This document shows, in pieces, positions 43,452 through 53,240 of a stretch of DNA of 64,000 nt. Within the stretch, counting starts at the first letter, position 1; every line of letters starts with the position of its first letter. Source of the DNA: HGM11368 sp051883455 (GTDB taxonomy: Bacteria; Bacillota; Clostridia; Christensenellales; UBA3700); NCBI GenBank assembly GCA_051883455.1, contig JBJETT010000002.1, positions 62,001-126,000 on the forward strand, written 5' to 3'. Both the position numbers and the translations under genes were made by a program. A model generated the notes under the pieces. It worked only from the letters and a program-made list of their open reading frames with translations. It was not told where the DNA came from and searched no databases.

Positions 43452-46400
43452 TGCCACTCAACAAAGATTTACACAAAGTAATGGTAATAGGTTCGGGACC
43501 AATCGTCATCGGACAGGCTGCGGAATTTGACTATGCAGGCACTCAAGCGTGCAGAGCGCTCAAAGAAGACAATCTCGAAGTCGTGCTCGTCAATTCCAAT
43601 CCGGCAACAATACAGACCGACAACGCGGTGGCAGATAGAATTTATATCGAGCCTTTGACTCTCACCACCGTCAAGAGAATTATCGAAAAGGAGCGTCCCG
43701 ACAGTCTTCTCTCCACACTTGGTGGACAGACGGGACTTACGCTCAGCATGCAACTTGCCAAAGAAGGCTTCCTTGACAAGATGGGCGTACGCCTTTTGGG
43801 TGCCAATCCCGAGACGATAGATAGAGCCGAGGACAGACAAAGCTTCAAGGACACGCTCGCAGAGATCAACGAGCCCGTCATTCCTTCCGAAGTCGTTAAC
43901 ACTATGGACGACGGCATTAGGGTAGCTAGTGAGATAGGCTATCCCGTCATCATTCGTCCCGCATTCACTTTGGGCGGAACGGGCGGCGGTATCGCTCACA
44001 ACCAAGAAGAGTTCGAGGACATAGCCGAGAACGGACTTCGCCTCAGCCCTATTCATCAAATTTTGGTGGAGAAGTGTATCAGTGGTTGGAAAGAAATCGA
44101 GTTCGAAGTAATTAGGGATAGCAAGGGCAACTGCATCACGGTATGTAGTATGGAGAACGTAGACCCTGTCGGCGTGCACACGGGCGACAGTATAGTCGTA
44201 GCTCCTGCGGTAACACTATCGGAGCAAGAGTTTGGAATGCTTCGCAGTTCTGCACTCAAGATAGTCAACGCGCTCAAAGTCGAGGGTGGTTGCAACGTGC
44301 AATTTGCCTTGCACCCCGACAGCCTAGAGTACGCCGTCATCGAGGTAAATCCTCGCGTTAGCCGTAGCTCGGCGCTTGCCAGCAAGGCAACGGGCTATCC
44401 TATAGCCAAAGTTGCCACCAAGATTGCAATCGGCTACAGCCTTGACGAAATCAAAAACGCCGTTACGGGTTGCACCTACGCCTGCAACGAGCCGACCGTC
44501 GACTATATAGTAGTCAAATTCCCTAAGTGGCCGTTCGACAAATTCTTCTACGCCAGCCGTCAACTCGGCACGCAAATGAAAGCGACGGGCGAAGTAATGT
44601 CCATCGGTTCTTCCTTCGAGCAAGCCTTGATGAAAGCCGTAAGAGGTGCGGAAATCTCTATGGACACCCTCTACAACAAGAAGATTGCCGCAATGAGCGA
44701 TATGGAATTGCAAGACAAGATGCTATCTTGCGACGACGAAAGACTCTTCGTCATCTACGAACTTATCAAGAGGGGTGTCACCGTCAACGAAATCCATACC
44801 AAGACGAGGATAGACAGATGGTTCCTCAACAAGCTCGTCAATATCATTGATATCGAGAAGCGCTTGGCAAGCGACGACCTTGACGACGAGCTCTATATGC
44901 AAGCCAAAAAGGTAGGCTTCCTCGACAGTTCTATCGAGAGAATTAGCGGCAAGAAGATTGCCAATCCGGTGTACGCTTCTTACAAAATGGTGGACACGTG
45001 TTCGGCGGAATTCCCTGCGCAGACCCCGTACTTCTATTCTACCTACGACAGCGACAACGAAGCCGAGCAGTTTATCCAAGCTCATTCTCAAGGTAAAAAG
45101 AAAGTCATCGTATTCGGTAGCGGACCTATCCGTATCGGTCAAGGCGTAGAGTTTGACTACGCGTCCGTACACTGCGTATGGGCACTCAAGCGCAAGGGCT
45201 ACGAGGTAGTCATCGTCAACAACAACCCCGAGACGGTATCCACCGACTTTGACACGGCAGATAGACTATACTTCGAGCCTCTCACCAACGAGGACGTGCT
45301 CAATATTCTCCACACCGAGAAGCCTGACGGCGTAGTCGTAGCCTTTGGTGGACAGACGGCAATCAAGCTCACCAAACTCTTTAGAGAACGTAATATCAAA
45401 ATCCTCGGCACTCAAGCTGAATATATCGACATGGCGGAGGATAGAGAGCTATTTGACGAGTTGCTCGAAAGACTGCAAATCAAGCGTCCGGAAGGCTACA
45501 CCGTAATGACCAAAGAGGAGGCTTTGGAAGTTGCCAACAAGATAGGCTATCCTACCTTGCTTCGTCCATCCTACGTGCTCGGCGGACAAAACATGTGCGT
45601 ATGTCACTCCGACGCCGACGTCATCGAATATATGGACGTCATTCTCTCCCAAAAGATAGAAAACCCGGTACTTATCGACAAATATCTCATGGGTAGAGAG
45701 ATAGAAATCGACGCAATTTGCGACGGCGAAGAGATACTTATCCCGGGCGTTATGCAACATATCGAGCGTACGGGTATCCACTCGGGCGACTCTATAGCGG
45801 TATACCCTTCGTGGAACCTCAGCGACGAAATGCTTGCAAGAATAGTCGAATGCTCCAAGCTTCTTGCAATCAACTTGCACACCGTCGGACTAGTCAATAT
45901 TCAATACCTTATCTATGAAGAAGAACTGTACGTAATAGAAGTCAACCCTCGTAGCTCGCGTACCATTCCTTATATCAGCAAGGTTACGGGCGTACCAATG
46001 GTCGACCTCGCTACCAGATGTATATTGGGTGAAAAGCTTGCCGACATGGGCTACGGTACGGGGCTATATCCAAAGTCCAACTACGTAGCAGTCAAAGTAC
46101 CAGTCTTCTCCTTTGCCAAGCTCGTCAACGTCGACACCCAACTCGGACCTGAGATGAAGTCCACGGGCGAAGTTTTGGGACTTGCCGACACCTTGGAAGA
46201 AGCCTTGTTCAAGGGCTTGGTTGCGGCAGGCTATCGTATGAAGAAAAAGGGCGGTATATTCATCACGGTGCGTGACCAAGACAAGGCGGAGATAGGTGAC
46301 ATTGCTCAGAAGTTCGAAGATTTGGGCTACACCTTATACGCAACAAAAGGCACGGCGCGCGTGCTCAGGGAGAGAGGACTCGAAGTAGTTACGGTAGACA

Positions 46401-47497
46401 AGATTCACCAAAACCTCGAGCACAACAACCTCACCCTCATAGAGAGTGGAAAAATCGACTATATCATCTCCACCTCGTCCAAAGGCAAATTGCCTACTCG
46501 CGACAGCGTCAAGATAAGAAGAAAGGCGGTAGAGCGTTCTATTCCGTGCCTTACCTCTATCGACACTGCCAACGCGGTTGCCAACTGCCTCATGAGCAGA
46601 TACAGCGAGTACAATACCGAGCTTGTCGACATCAACAAGCTTCGCAAGGGCAAGCAAAGCCATAAGTTTGTCAAGATGCACAGTGCGGGCAACGACAGAA
46701 TATTCTTCGACTGCCTTGACGGCGTAACTATCGACAACCCTGAGGGCGTTGCCGTAAGAATGTCGGATAGACACTTCGGCGTAGGCGCGGAGGGCATAAT
46801 CCTCATCGAGAAGTCGGACGTTGCCGATGCCAAGATGCGTATCTTCAACTGCGACGGCTCGCAAGGTACGGTATGCGGCAACGGCTTGTTCGGCGTAGCC
46901 AAATACCTCTACGACAATCGCAAGGTCAACAAGTACGACATCACTATCGAGACGCCTACGGGCATCAGAGATATCAATATCAAGACCCAAGACGGCGAAG
47001 CAACTTACATGACCGTCAATATGGGTGCGCCAATTCTCAAACCTGCCCAAATCCCCGTAAAGCTTGCGGGCAAAAACGCAATTGGTGTACCGTACACCGT
47101 AGACGGCAAAGAGTATATGCTCAACGTCGTATCGATGGGCAATCCGCACTGCGTGCTCTTCGTCGACCACCTCGACAATATAGACATATCCAAGCTCGGC
47201 TCTCAACTCGAATACGACAGCATTTTCCCTAACCGTACCAACGTAGAATTTGCCAAAGTAATCGACCGCCACACCGTTAAAATGCGCATGTGGGACAAAG
47301 GCTGTGGCGAAACCTACGCCAGCGGAAGCGGCAGCTGTGCCGTAGTAGTCAGCGCTGTCCTCAACGGCTATCTTCCAAAAGATACCGACATCACCGTCAA
47401 ACAAAACGGTGGCGAAATGGTAGTCAGATATACCGACGAGGGTGTGTTGTTGAAGGGGACTTCCGTGGAAGTGTTTAGCGGTATTATCGAGTTTTGA
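43451..47497 (+). CDS. carB: Carbamoyl-phosphate synthase large subunit fused to diaminopimelate epimerase (CarB-DapF)
   Basis: One open frame of 1348 codons. Residues 1-1070 are complete CarB: two ATP-grasp halves (RPAFTLGGTGGGI at about 174; RPSYVLGGQNMCV at about 705), EVNPRVSRSSALASKATGYP and EVNPRSSRTIPYISKVTG, plus the C-terminal MGS-like regulatory domain (about 935-1060). Residues about 1072-1348 are a full-length DapF domain: FVKMHSAGNDRIFFD, first catalytic Cys1142 in NCDGSQGTVCGNG, and GNPHCVLF. The second catalytic Cys of the GETxACGTG motif is Ser1291 (GETYASGSGSC). The linker is only about 10 residues. CarB makes carbamoyl phosphate for arginine and pyrimidines; DapF converts LL- to meso-diaminopimelate. 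Whether the epimerase half works is open. Confidence 0.94.
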   Translation: MPLNKDLHKVMVIGSGPIVIGQAAEFDYAGTQACRALKEDNLEVVLVNSNPATIQTDNAVADRIYIEPLTLTTVKRIIEKERPDSLLSTLGGQTGLTLSMQLAKEGFLDKMGVRLLGANPETIDRAEDRQSFKDTLAEINEPVIPSEVVNTMDDGIRVASEIGYPVIIRPAFTLGGTGGGIAHNQEEFEDIAENGLRLSPIHQILVEKCISGWKEIEFEVIRDSKGNCITVCSMENVDPVGVHTGDSIVVAPAVTLSEQEFGMLRSSALKIVNALKVEGGCNVQFALHPDSLEYAVIEVNPRVSRSSALASKATGYPIAKVATKIAIGYSLDEIKNAVTGCTYACNEPTVDYIVVKFPKWPFDKFFYASRQLGTQMKATGEVMSIGSSFEQALMKAVRGAEISMDTLYNKKIAAMSDMELQDKMLSCDDERLFVIYELIKRGVTVNEIHTKTRIDRWFLNKLVNIIDIEKRLASDDLDDELYMQAKKVGFLDSSIERISGKKIANPVYASYKMVDTCSAEFPAQTPYFYSTYDSDNEAEQFIQAHSQGKKKVIVFGSGPIRIGQGVEFDYASVHCVWALKRKGYEVVIVNNNPETVSTDFDTADRLYFEPLTNEDVLNILHTEKPDGVVVAFGGQTAIKLTKLFRERNIKILGTQAEYIDMAEDRELFDELLERLQIKRPEGYTVMTKEEALEVANKIGYPTLLRPSYVLGGQNMCVCHSDADVIEYMDVILSQKIENPVLIDKYLMGREIEIDAICDGEEILIPGVMQHIERTGIHSGDSIAVYPSWNLSDEMLARIVECSKLLAINLHTVGLVNIQYLIYEEELYVIEVNPRSSRTIPYISKVTGVPMVDLATRCILGEKLADMGYGTGLYPKSNYVAVKVPVFSFAKLVNVDTQLGPEMKSTGEVLGLADTLEEALFKGLVAAGYRMKKKGGIFITVRDQDKAEIGDIAQKFEDLGYTLYATKGTARVLRERGLEVVTVDKIHQNLEHNNLTLIESGKIDYIISTSSKGKLPTRDSVKIRRKAVERSIPCLTSIDTANAVANCLMSRYSEYNTELVDINKLRKGKQSHKFVKMHSAGNDRIFFDCLDGVTIDNPEGVAVRMSDRHFGVGAEGIILIEKSDVADAKMRIFNCDGSQGTVCGNGLFGVAKYLYDNRKVNKYDITIETPTGIRDINIKTQDGEATYMTVNMGAPILKPAQIPVKLAGKNAIGVPYTVDGKEYMLNVVSMGNPHCVLFVDHLDNIDISKLGSQLEYDSIFPNRTNVEFAKVIDRHTVKMRMWDKGCGETYASGSGSCAVVVSAVLNGYLPKDTDITVKQNGGEMVVRYTDEGVLLKGTSVEVFSGIIEF

Positions 47498-48243
47498 CGG
47501 CGGATATACGTCGTAATACTTTGTCGAGCGGAGATTTTTGCTCAGTCACGTACGCCCAAGTACGCTCCTGTCGCAAAAACTCCGCTCTTCGCGTCTTACT
47601 CGCATCTCCACCGTCAAAACTAATCTAACAGACTTTACTTTTAGACAACTACTTAGTATGCTCCCTCACGCCGTCCTCGGTCTTCGCGCATAGCTCGCAT
47701 CTACACTGCGAGAGAGCGGCACCATTGCAACTAATAACAAATTGAGGCAATCTACAAGGTTGCCTTTTTCCTTGTCTTACTCGCATCTATGCCGTCAAAA
47801 TGGGTTGGAACACCGACCAAGCAGTGTGTCATTGCGAAGCGTGTTTACACGCTGTGGCAATCTCATCCTTATAAAAGGCCCCTTTGTGCAAAGGGGTTCT
47901 CTCACGGCGTATATACTTCGCAATACTGTGTCGAGTATGTGGGTGCGTTCGGTCACATACTTTTCATAGTACGCTCCCCTCGCTTTGGCTGTGTATATGC
48001 GTCGTAATACTGCGTCGTAACTTACGTTTTTGTTTGGTCACATACAAAGAGTATGCTCCCTGCACAAAATCCGCGTACTCCTTGTCTTACTCGCATCTAC
48101 GCACCCAAAGGAAAAGGATAAATAATTCGCATCTACACCGCGAGAGAATTACAACTATGTAACTTATTACAATTAGAGGCAATCGACAAGGTTGCCTTTT
48201 TCCTTATAAAAGGCCCCTTTGTGCAAAGGGGGCTCCCGACGGT
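47498..48243. repeat. Mosaic of dispersed repeat elements, no gene
   Basis: About 750 bases of duplicated, partly palindromic blocks. A block from TCGCATCTACAC through GGTTGCCTTTTTCC occurs at 47693-47774 and 48127-48204, each with a hairpin GGCAA...TTGCC and T-run. ATAAAAGGCCCCTTTGTGCAAAGGGG occurs at 47871-47898 and 48215-48242. Three versions of a TATATRCGTCGTAATACTGYGTCG block start near 47505, 47912 and 47993, the first and third with GTCTTACTCGCATCT near their ends. TGTCATTGCGAAGC...GTGGCAATCTC (47827-47860) matches a palindromic repeat type common in many bacterial genomes. No ORF here is credible. Confidence 0.7.
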
Positions 48244-48424
48244 AGTCGGGTGGGGGATTGTATCTTATCATATCCTTTGAGAGTACGACTAAACCTAATT
48301 TTCTTTATAAAAGTTAATACTTCTCAAAAATTTTTTCAAAAAAAATTTCCTCTTCAAAGCCAACAAAATAGGGCTTTTGATTGTATAATATGCGCATTTA
48401 TAAAAAAATATATGTCCTACAATA
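48244..48424. other. AT-rich intergenic stretch
   Basis: Between the repeat block and the next promoter. I see no gene or RNA in it. Confidence 0.5.
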
Positions 48425-48453
48425 TTGAAAATCACCAAAAGCGGTGGTATAAT
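48425..48453 (+). promoter_or_regulatory. Promoter of the large surface protein gene
   Basis: TTGAAA (48425-48430) and TATAAT (48448-48453), spacing 17. The spacer contains an inverted repeat CACC-AAAAGC-GGTG that could be an operator. Confidence 0.75.
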
Positions 48454-48494
48454 ATATTATTATATAGAAATAAATCTCTAGATAGAGGTGGTTT

Positions 48495-51400
48495 ATGGCT
48501 AAAAAGAATAAAATAGATCTCAACGAAATTCAAGCCAAGGACAATCGTCAAAGCAAGGCAAAAAAAGCGCCTAAAGCGAAAAAGAGCCACGGTTGTCTTA
48601 CGTGTATTATCACTTTGGTGGTAATCTTCGTCGTACTTATCGCAGGCATTGCAGGCGGTGGAGTATGGGCGTGGGGAAAGTACGTAGAACCACAAGTAGG
48701 TTTGAGTATATCCGAGGCGTTCCAAATTTTGACGTCTTTGTACAAAGCCGACGAAAAGCAAATCGTCACCAACCCGTATACTTCTTCCGACCTCGACTCC
48801 TTCTACAGCGAGTTCAAAGCCAAGACCTATATGTCCGCCGACAGTGACATCACTATAGTGGACATTCTCGACTCGGCTACGTCGGCTAAGTCTAGCGAAA
48901 GTTCTTCGACCGAGACGGCGTTGGCTTTGGCTGAGGCTCCTACGGGTACGGGCAATGCGGCGCTTGACGACTTGCTAAATAAGATAGAGTTCGACTTTTC
49001 TTCACTCGCTACTTATAGTGGCGAAGAGAATATCTTGGAAGTGACCGACAAGCAATTCGCAGCGGTGATAGACAGCGTTTTGCAATACTACGTTACCCAA
49101 AGTACTTCTTCCGAAGACTCTGCATTGGGAGCTATCTCTCAATACGCGCCTTACCTCAAACACGTCAAAGTGTCGCAAGTAGTGATTGACAGCGTTGCGG
49201 GAGCAAGGATAGAGGACGTGATTTTGTCGCTCACTATCAAAATCGACTTGGCTACACTTGCACCTCAACTACTCGAGGGCACACCTGTACCGGCTTTCGT
49301 TGCGGGCTTGTTGCCTAAGACGATATTCATTACTATGGACGTCAAGCCAAATGCCGAAAACGGTCAAGCAAGCATAGGCATCAACCAAATTGACAGAGAT
49401 TTGATGAGTAAGATTGAGGGCATTCTCAATAAGTTCGCAGGCGGAGAAACGCCTATCATGCAGACTATCAACGACGCAGTCAAGAGCGTAGTTGACAAGC
49501 TCAATACAGTCATACCGCTCACCTTCGTAGATTCGGGCTGTGATATGAAACCTGTCGAAGCTTTGATGAACGTGCTAGGCGTAGAACTTGGCGAAGCGCA
49601 ATTCTTGTGCTTGATAAGAGACTTCAAGCTTCCTACCGCTTCCGACGTAGGCTTAGAGAGCTACACCGACGAGTTGCGCAAGCAAAATCTCGATGCTTTC
49701 ATCGACGAGTTTACCACCAAATACGGTTTTGACAACTCGGGCAAAGATATCACAACGGACAACGTGTTTACTAGTATTACGGGGCTCATGCAAGACGACA
49801 CTATGCTTGAGAAACTCAATCTTGCCACCCTTGACTACGACACCTCAAGCTACAACGCCGCCAAACACAAAGTTGGCATCTCCTATCTTGCCTTGGCGGG
49901 CTTGCTCAACAGTCAACTTGCTACGGGTAGCGAAGAGGCGAGCGCATTCCCAATCACCGTGCTCAATATGGCGTACGACCAAACTGCCGAGATGCTCGAA
50001 GTTAACATTGCGGTAGAAGTGATGCAAGCCGTTGTCGGCAATGCGGAAGAAGGTTCGCTCATTGCGGTGTTTGCACCTCAAATCTTGCCTGAGCAAATAT
50101 TTATCAAGGCAAAATTGAGCCTTATCGGCGACCCTGCCAAGCCTACCGAGATATGCGTCAACAAGTGCGACGTAGAGCAGACCACCGAGCTTCTCAACAA
50201 CCTCAACACTTTGTGTGGCAGCCTTGGTATCAACGTCAGTGGGCTCAACCTTACCGAGTTGACAAGCAAGCTCGAGAAGAGCGTTAGAGACAACCTGACC
50301 AATATCAATACCCAACTCGGCACGGATATAGAATTTATTTCCACCCAATGCATATTGCCGTCTATCTTTGAGACGGTATCGGGACTGAAGATGCTCCAAG
50401 ACGAGGGTGGAGTGGCTATCGTTGACGATAGAGAGCTTCACGATATGCTTAGAGCAACCTACACCTTTGAGGGTGCTACTGCCAACGCGTCGGATAGTGC
50501 GACAGGCTTCGTAACCGAGCTGGAAAGCAAATATTATTTGACTACGGGTATGCTCGATGCCAACGACGGCTCGGCGCTTCTCAATTCCGTCACCACTATC
50601 AAGGACAACTTCGAGAGTAGCATTGACGTTGATAGAATGGCAACGGACGACAGCGCAATCGACACGCTAAAACCAATATTGACGCAAGAAGAGCTAGGCT
50701 TCCTCATTCAGTCCAGTGGCAAGCTTGACAATATCGTCAGCGTGTTGACTAATATCACCGTCGTATCCACCGATATAACGGCAACTCATCTCAATATGCA
50801 GATTAGCGGAGATATTAGCCTTACGGGTAGCAACGCCAAGTACGCCGTATTGTTGCCTGACAAAGTGTACGTCAACGTTTACGTGGATACCGTTGCTCTC
50901 AAAGACAAAATTGCGGGCGCTGACGTGACTTGCACGAGCTTTGATATAGACGGCATGACGGTCGACGAGATGAACGACTTCTTCGCGTTGGCTACCAAGC
51001 TCGGTGGCAGTGAAGTGACTGCTACACAAGTAAGCAATACGCTAGAAAACAATATCTATGGCTTTATGTCTGATATCGAGGCGGGCGGAACGATAGAGAT
51101 AGTATTCCAAGTCGGCGCAATGAAGCTCAACACTACGGTGTTCGATATTGCGGTAAGCCAAATTTATTCCGACACCGACCCATCGCTCAAGCCTACCAAC
51201 GTACAGCTTAGAAGCGTATTGCAAAAAGTCAACGTTATACCTGCAGAGCTTGCCGAAGAGAATATCGCAAGCGATATGACGAGATTGGCAAACGATATCA
51301 GCGACAAGTATTATCTCAACACGGCTATTGATGCCAATGCCGACGTATCTAGTCAAATCGCTAGTGTTGCAAGAGATTACTCTACTTTGATAAGCGGTCA

Positions 51401-52742
51401 ACGTATGGCGAACGACACGAGGGTGGTCACCGACGGCAACGTCCTCAAACCTCAGGCAAGCGGCGGAGAACTCGGAAGACTGCTCAGCGGTGACGTTACC
51501 GTGAGTGCAGAGGGTCTCCAAAACGTAGAAATGACTAGCCTTACGATCACTTCTACCACTACCTTGCGTATAGTATTTACCGCTACGGTCGAGTCGGCAA
51601 CAACCGACAAATATTCGACGCTGTTGCCAACTAGCGTGGCAATAGTAGTGGACGTAGATACCGCCAAGGTTAGCGGAAGCGAAGTGTGCACTAGCTTTAC
51701 CATCAACGAAATGGACGATGCCGATTTGGAGGTATTCTGCAACCTCTTCAAGGTGGTTGCTAACAAGACTGTAACGCCTACCACTATCAACGCCGACGCT
51801 TCTGACAAAGTAAAAGCCAAGATGGGCGATATGATGGGCGGTGCTACGATGACTTACGATACTGCCGAAATCAACGCCAACTGCAAGGGCGGAACGGTAA
51901 CCTTCGCAAGCATATACGGATTGGCAATCAGCAATATCTACAGCGACGGAGCTAAACCAAGCGAATTGGAGTTCCAAAATATGATGAAGTCGTTGTTTAC
52001 TCTCACACCAACCGTGGGACAGACTAATATCAACTCAACGACCGACAAGATGACTTCTTCACAAATCAACTCGACGTACGTGACTACGCCATATATACAC
52101 GGAGAAGTCACAATGGAAATCAGTGATCGTAACATAGGAGCAACCTTGCTTGCGAGCGAAGATTCCGGTAGCGGCGTATCCACGTCTTTGGGATTGACCA
52201 AAAAGAGCGTGGACTACAAGCAAGTGCTTATGTTCAATCCTAACTACGTCAATGCGACCACGGTCAAAGAAGGTCTTAGTGGAATTACCTTTACCGACGG
52301 ACATTCGTATATGTTGATGACGCTCAATATCAAGACGAGTGGACTTATGAACAAGACCACGACTTTGCTCCCTACCAGCATTGACGCAACGGTATCTATC
52401 GACGTAGACGCTGCCGATTATACTACCGGCTTGACCTTCAACAATATGACGGAAGGCGAGCAAAAGATACTCAAAGATATCATCAACAGCAACCGTACGG
52501 CGAGCGAAGGCAACACGACCTTGTTTGATTCTACCAACACGCTCAAAACTAAGATACTCACTACCGAGATTATCAGCATTAGTTCGATTGGTGGAATGCC
52601 TATATCCAAACAGTGGACTATCAAGGACATCTTGGACAACGTAGTCAAAGCTGACGGCTACGGCGTAAGACACAGTGGCAACACTTTGTTCACCGGCAAT
52701 TACGGTGGATTTATCCGCGTAGAACAAAGCGTAACGATTTAG
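48495..52742 (+). CDS. Large membrane-anchored protein with five tandem modules (1415 aa)
   Basis: A Lys-rich cytosolic N-terminus (1-32), one hydrophobic helix (about 34-60), and about 1350 extracytoplasmic residues. The motif L-L-P-x-x-I/V-x-(I/V)-x-(V/L) recurs with its Pro at residues 274, 532, 788, 1045 and 1293, a period of about 257. Around each are other shared features: an acidic helix 50-60 residues later (such as INEMDDADLEVFCNLF), a KYYLTT/KYYLNT-type segment and ISNIYSD-type strands. The modules are beta-rich with Thr and Asp, somewhat like AsmA or lipid-transfer repeats, but I recognise no family. AGAGGTGG precedes the ATG. Monocistronic. Confidence 0.82.
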   Translation: MAKKNKIDLNEIQAKDNRQSKAKKAPKAKKSHGCLTCIITLVVIFVVLIAGIAGGGVWAWGKYVEPQVGLSISEAFQILTSLYKADEKQIVTNPYTSSDLDSFYSEFKAKTYMSADSDITIVDILDSATSAKSSESSSTETALALAEAPTGTGNAALDDLLNKIEFDFSSLATYSGEENILEVTDKQFAAVIDSVLQYYVTQSTSSEDSALGAISQYAPYLKHVKVSQVVIDSVAGARIEDVILSLTIKIDLATLAPQLLEGTPVPAFVAGLLPKTIFITMDVKPNAENGQASIGINQIDRDLMSKIEGILNKFAGGETPIMQTINDAVKSVVDKLNTVIPLTFVDSGCDMKPVEALMNVLGVELGEAQFLCLIRDFKLPTASDVGLESYTDELRKQNLDAFIDEFTTKYGFDNSGKDITTDNVFTSITGLMQDDTMLEKLNLATLDYDTSSYNAAKHKVGISYLALAGLLNSQLATGSEEASAFPITVLNMAYDQTAEMLEVNIAVEVMQAVVGNAEEGSLIAVFAPQILPEQIFIKAKLSLIGDPAKPTEICVNKCDVEQTTELLNNLNTLCGSLGINVSGLNLTELTSKLEKSVRDNLTNINTQLGTDIEFISTQCILPSIFETVSGLKMLQDEGGVAIVDDRELHDMLRATYTFEGATANASDSATGFVTELESKYYLTTGMLDANDGSALLNSVTTIKDNFESSIDVDRMATDDSAIDTLKPILTQEELGFLIQSSGKLDNIVSVLTNITVVSTDITATHLNMQISGDISLTGSNAKYAVLLPDKVYVNVYVDTVALKDKIAGADVTCTSFDIDGMTVDEMNDFFALATKLGGSEVTATQVSNTLENNIYGFMSDIEAGGTIEIVFQVGAMKLNTTVFDIAVSQIYSDTDPSLKPTNVQLRSVLQKVNVIPAELAEENIASDMTRLANDISDKYYLNTAIDANADVSSQIASVARDYSTLISGQRMANDTRVVTDGNVLKPQASGGELGRLLSGDVTVSAEGLQNVEMTSLTITSTTTLRIVFTATVESATTDKYSTLLPTSVAIVVDVDTAKVSGSEVCTSFTINEMDDADLEVFCNLFKVVANKTVTPTTINADASDKVKAKMGDMMGGATMTYDTAEINANCKGGTVTFASIYGLAISNIYSDGAKPSELEFQNMMKSLFTLTPTVGQTNINSTTDKMTSSQINSTYVTTPYIHGEVTMEISDRNIGATLLASEDSGSGVSTSLGLTKKSVDYKQVLMFNPNYVNATTVKEGLSGITFTDGHSYMLMTLNIKTSGLMNKTTTLLPTSIDATVSIDVDAADYTTGLTFNNMTEGEQKILKDIINSNRTASEGNTTLFDSTNTLKTKILTTEIISISSIGGMPISKQWTIKDILDNVVKADGYGVRHSGNTLFTGNYGGFIRVEQSVTI

Positions 52743-52746
52743 CGCC

Positions 52747-52771
52747 AAAAAGCCGATTTTATCGGCTTTTT
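52747..52771 (+). terminator. Intrinsic terminator
   Basis: AAAAAGCCGA-TTTTA-TCGGCTTTTT directly after the large surface protein gene. Confidence 0.93.
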
Positions 52772-52821
52772 GAATGCAAATTATCCCAACATAGCTAAAT
52801 TTTCGCTATTTAATAGCATAT

Positions 52822-53185
52822 AGTATTGGCTACACGCCATATATAGTCGCAAAATAACGCGCGTATAGAGAGGACGTTGGANNNNNNNNNNNNNNNNNNN
52901 NNNNNNNNNNNNNNNNNNNNNNNNNNNNNNNNNNNNNNNNNNNNNNNNNNNNNNNNNNNNNNNNNNNNNNNNNNNNNNNNNTACCATCAATAGTCGTTGG
53001 AAAAGGCTATATAATCGCGAAATAATACGCATATAGAGAGGACGTTGGATACCATCAATAGTCGTTGGAAAAGGCTATATAATCGCGAAATAATACGCAT
53101 ATAGGGCTTAGTCAAGTATATAAACTTTGACCAACTACTACCAGCCATACAATCGCAAAATAATATGCGTATAGATAGGATTAGT
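52822..53185. repeat. 68-bp tandem repeat array around an assembly gap
   Basis: Two identical units of 68 bases (52982-53049 and from 53050) and two diverged partial copies (about 52835-52881 and 53145-53180) share the core AATCGCRAAATAATACGCRTATAG. Exactly 100 N (52882-52981) lie inside the array, a scaffold placeholder, so the true copy number is unknown. It is not CRISPR-like: whole units including the part between cores are repeated. No coding potential. Confidence 0.8.
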
Positions 53186-53240
53186 TATTGACCTATACGC
53201 TAGCGATAAGATATAATAACATACAAAAATAGGGTACTAT

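Noticed and set aside
46334..47404. 356-codon minus-strand frame opposite the DapF domain
   Set aside because: Antisense shadow; the sense strand carries clear CarB-DapF motifs throughout.
47742..48162. Several overlapping short frames in the repeat region
   Set aside because: They consist of duplicated repeat blocks with stem-loops; no ribosome sites or similarity to proteins.
51042..51977. 311-codon minus-strand frame inside the large surface protein
   Set aside because: Antisense to the five-module gene, no start signals and no domain.
52822..53185. Possible CRISPR array
   Set aside because: The whole 68-bp unit is repeated, including the part that would be a spacer; the outer copies are diverged and there are no cas genes nearby.
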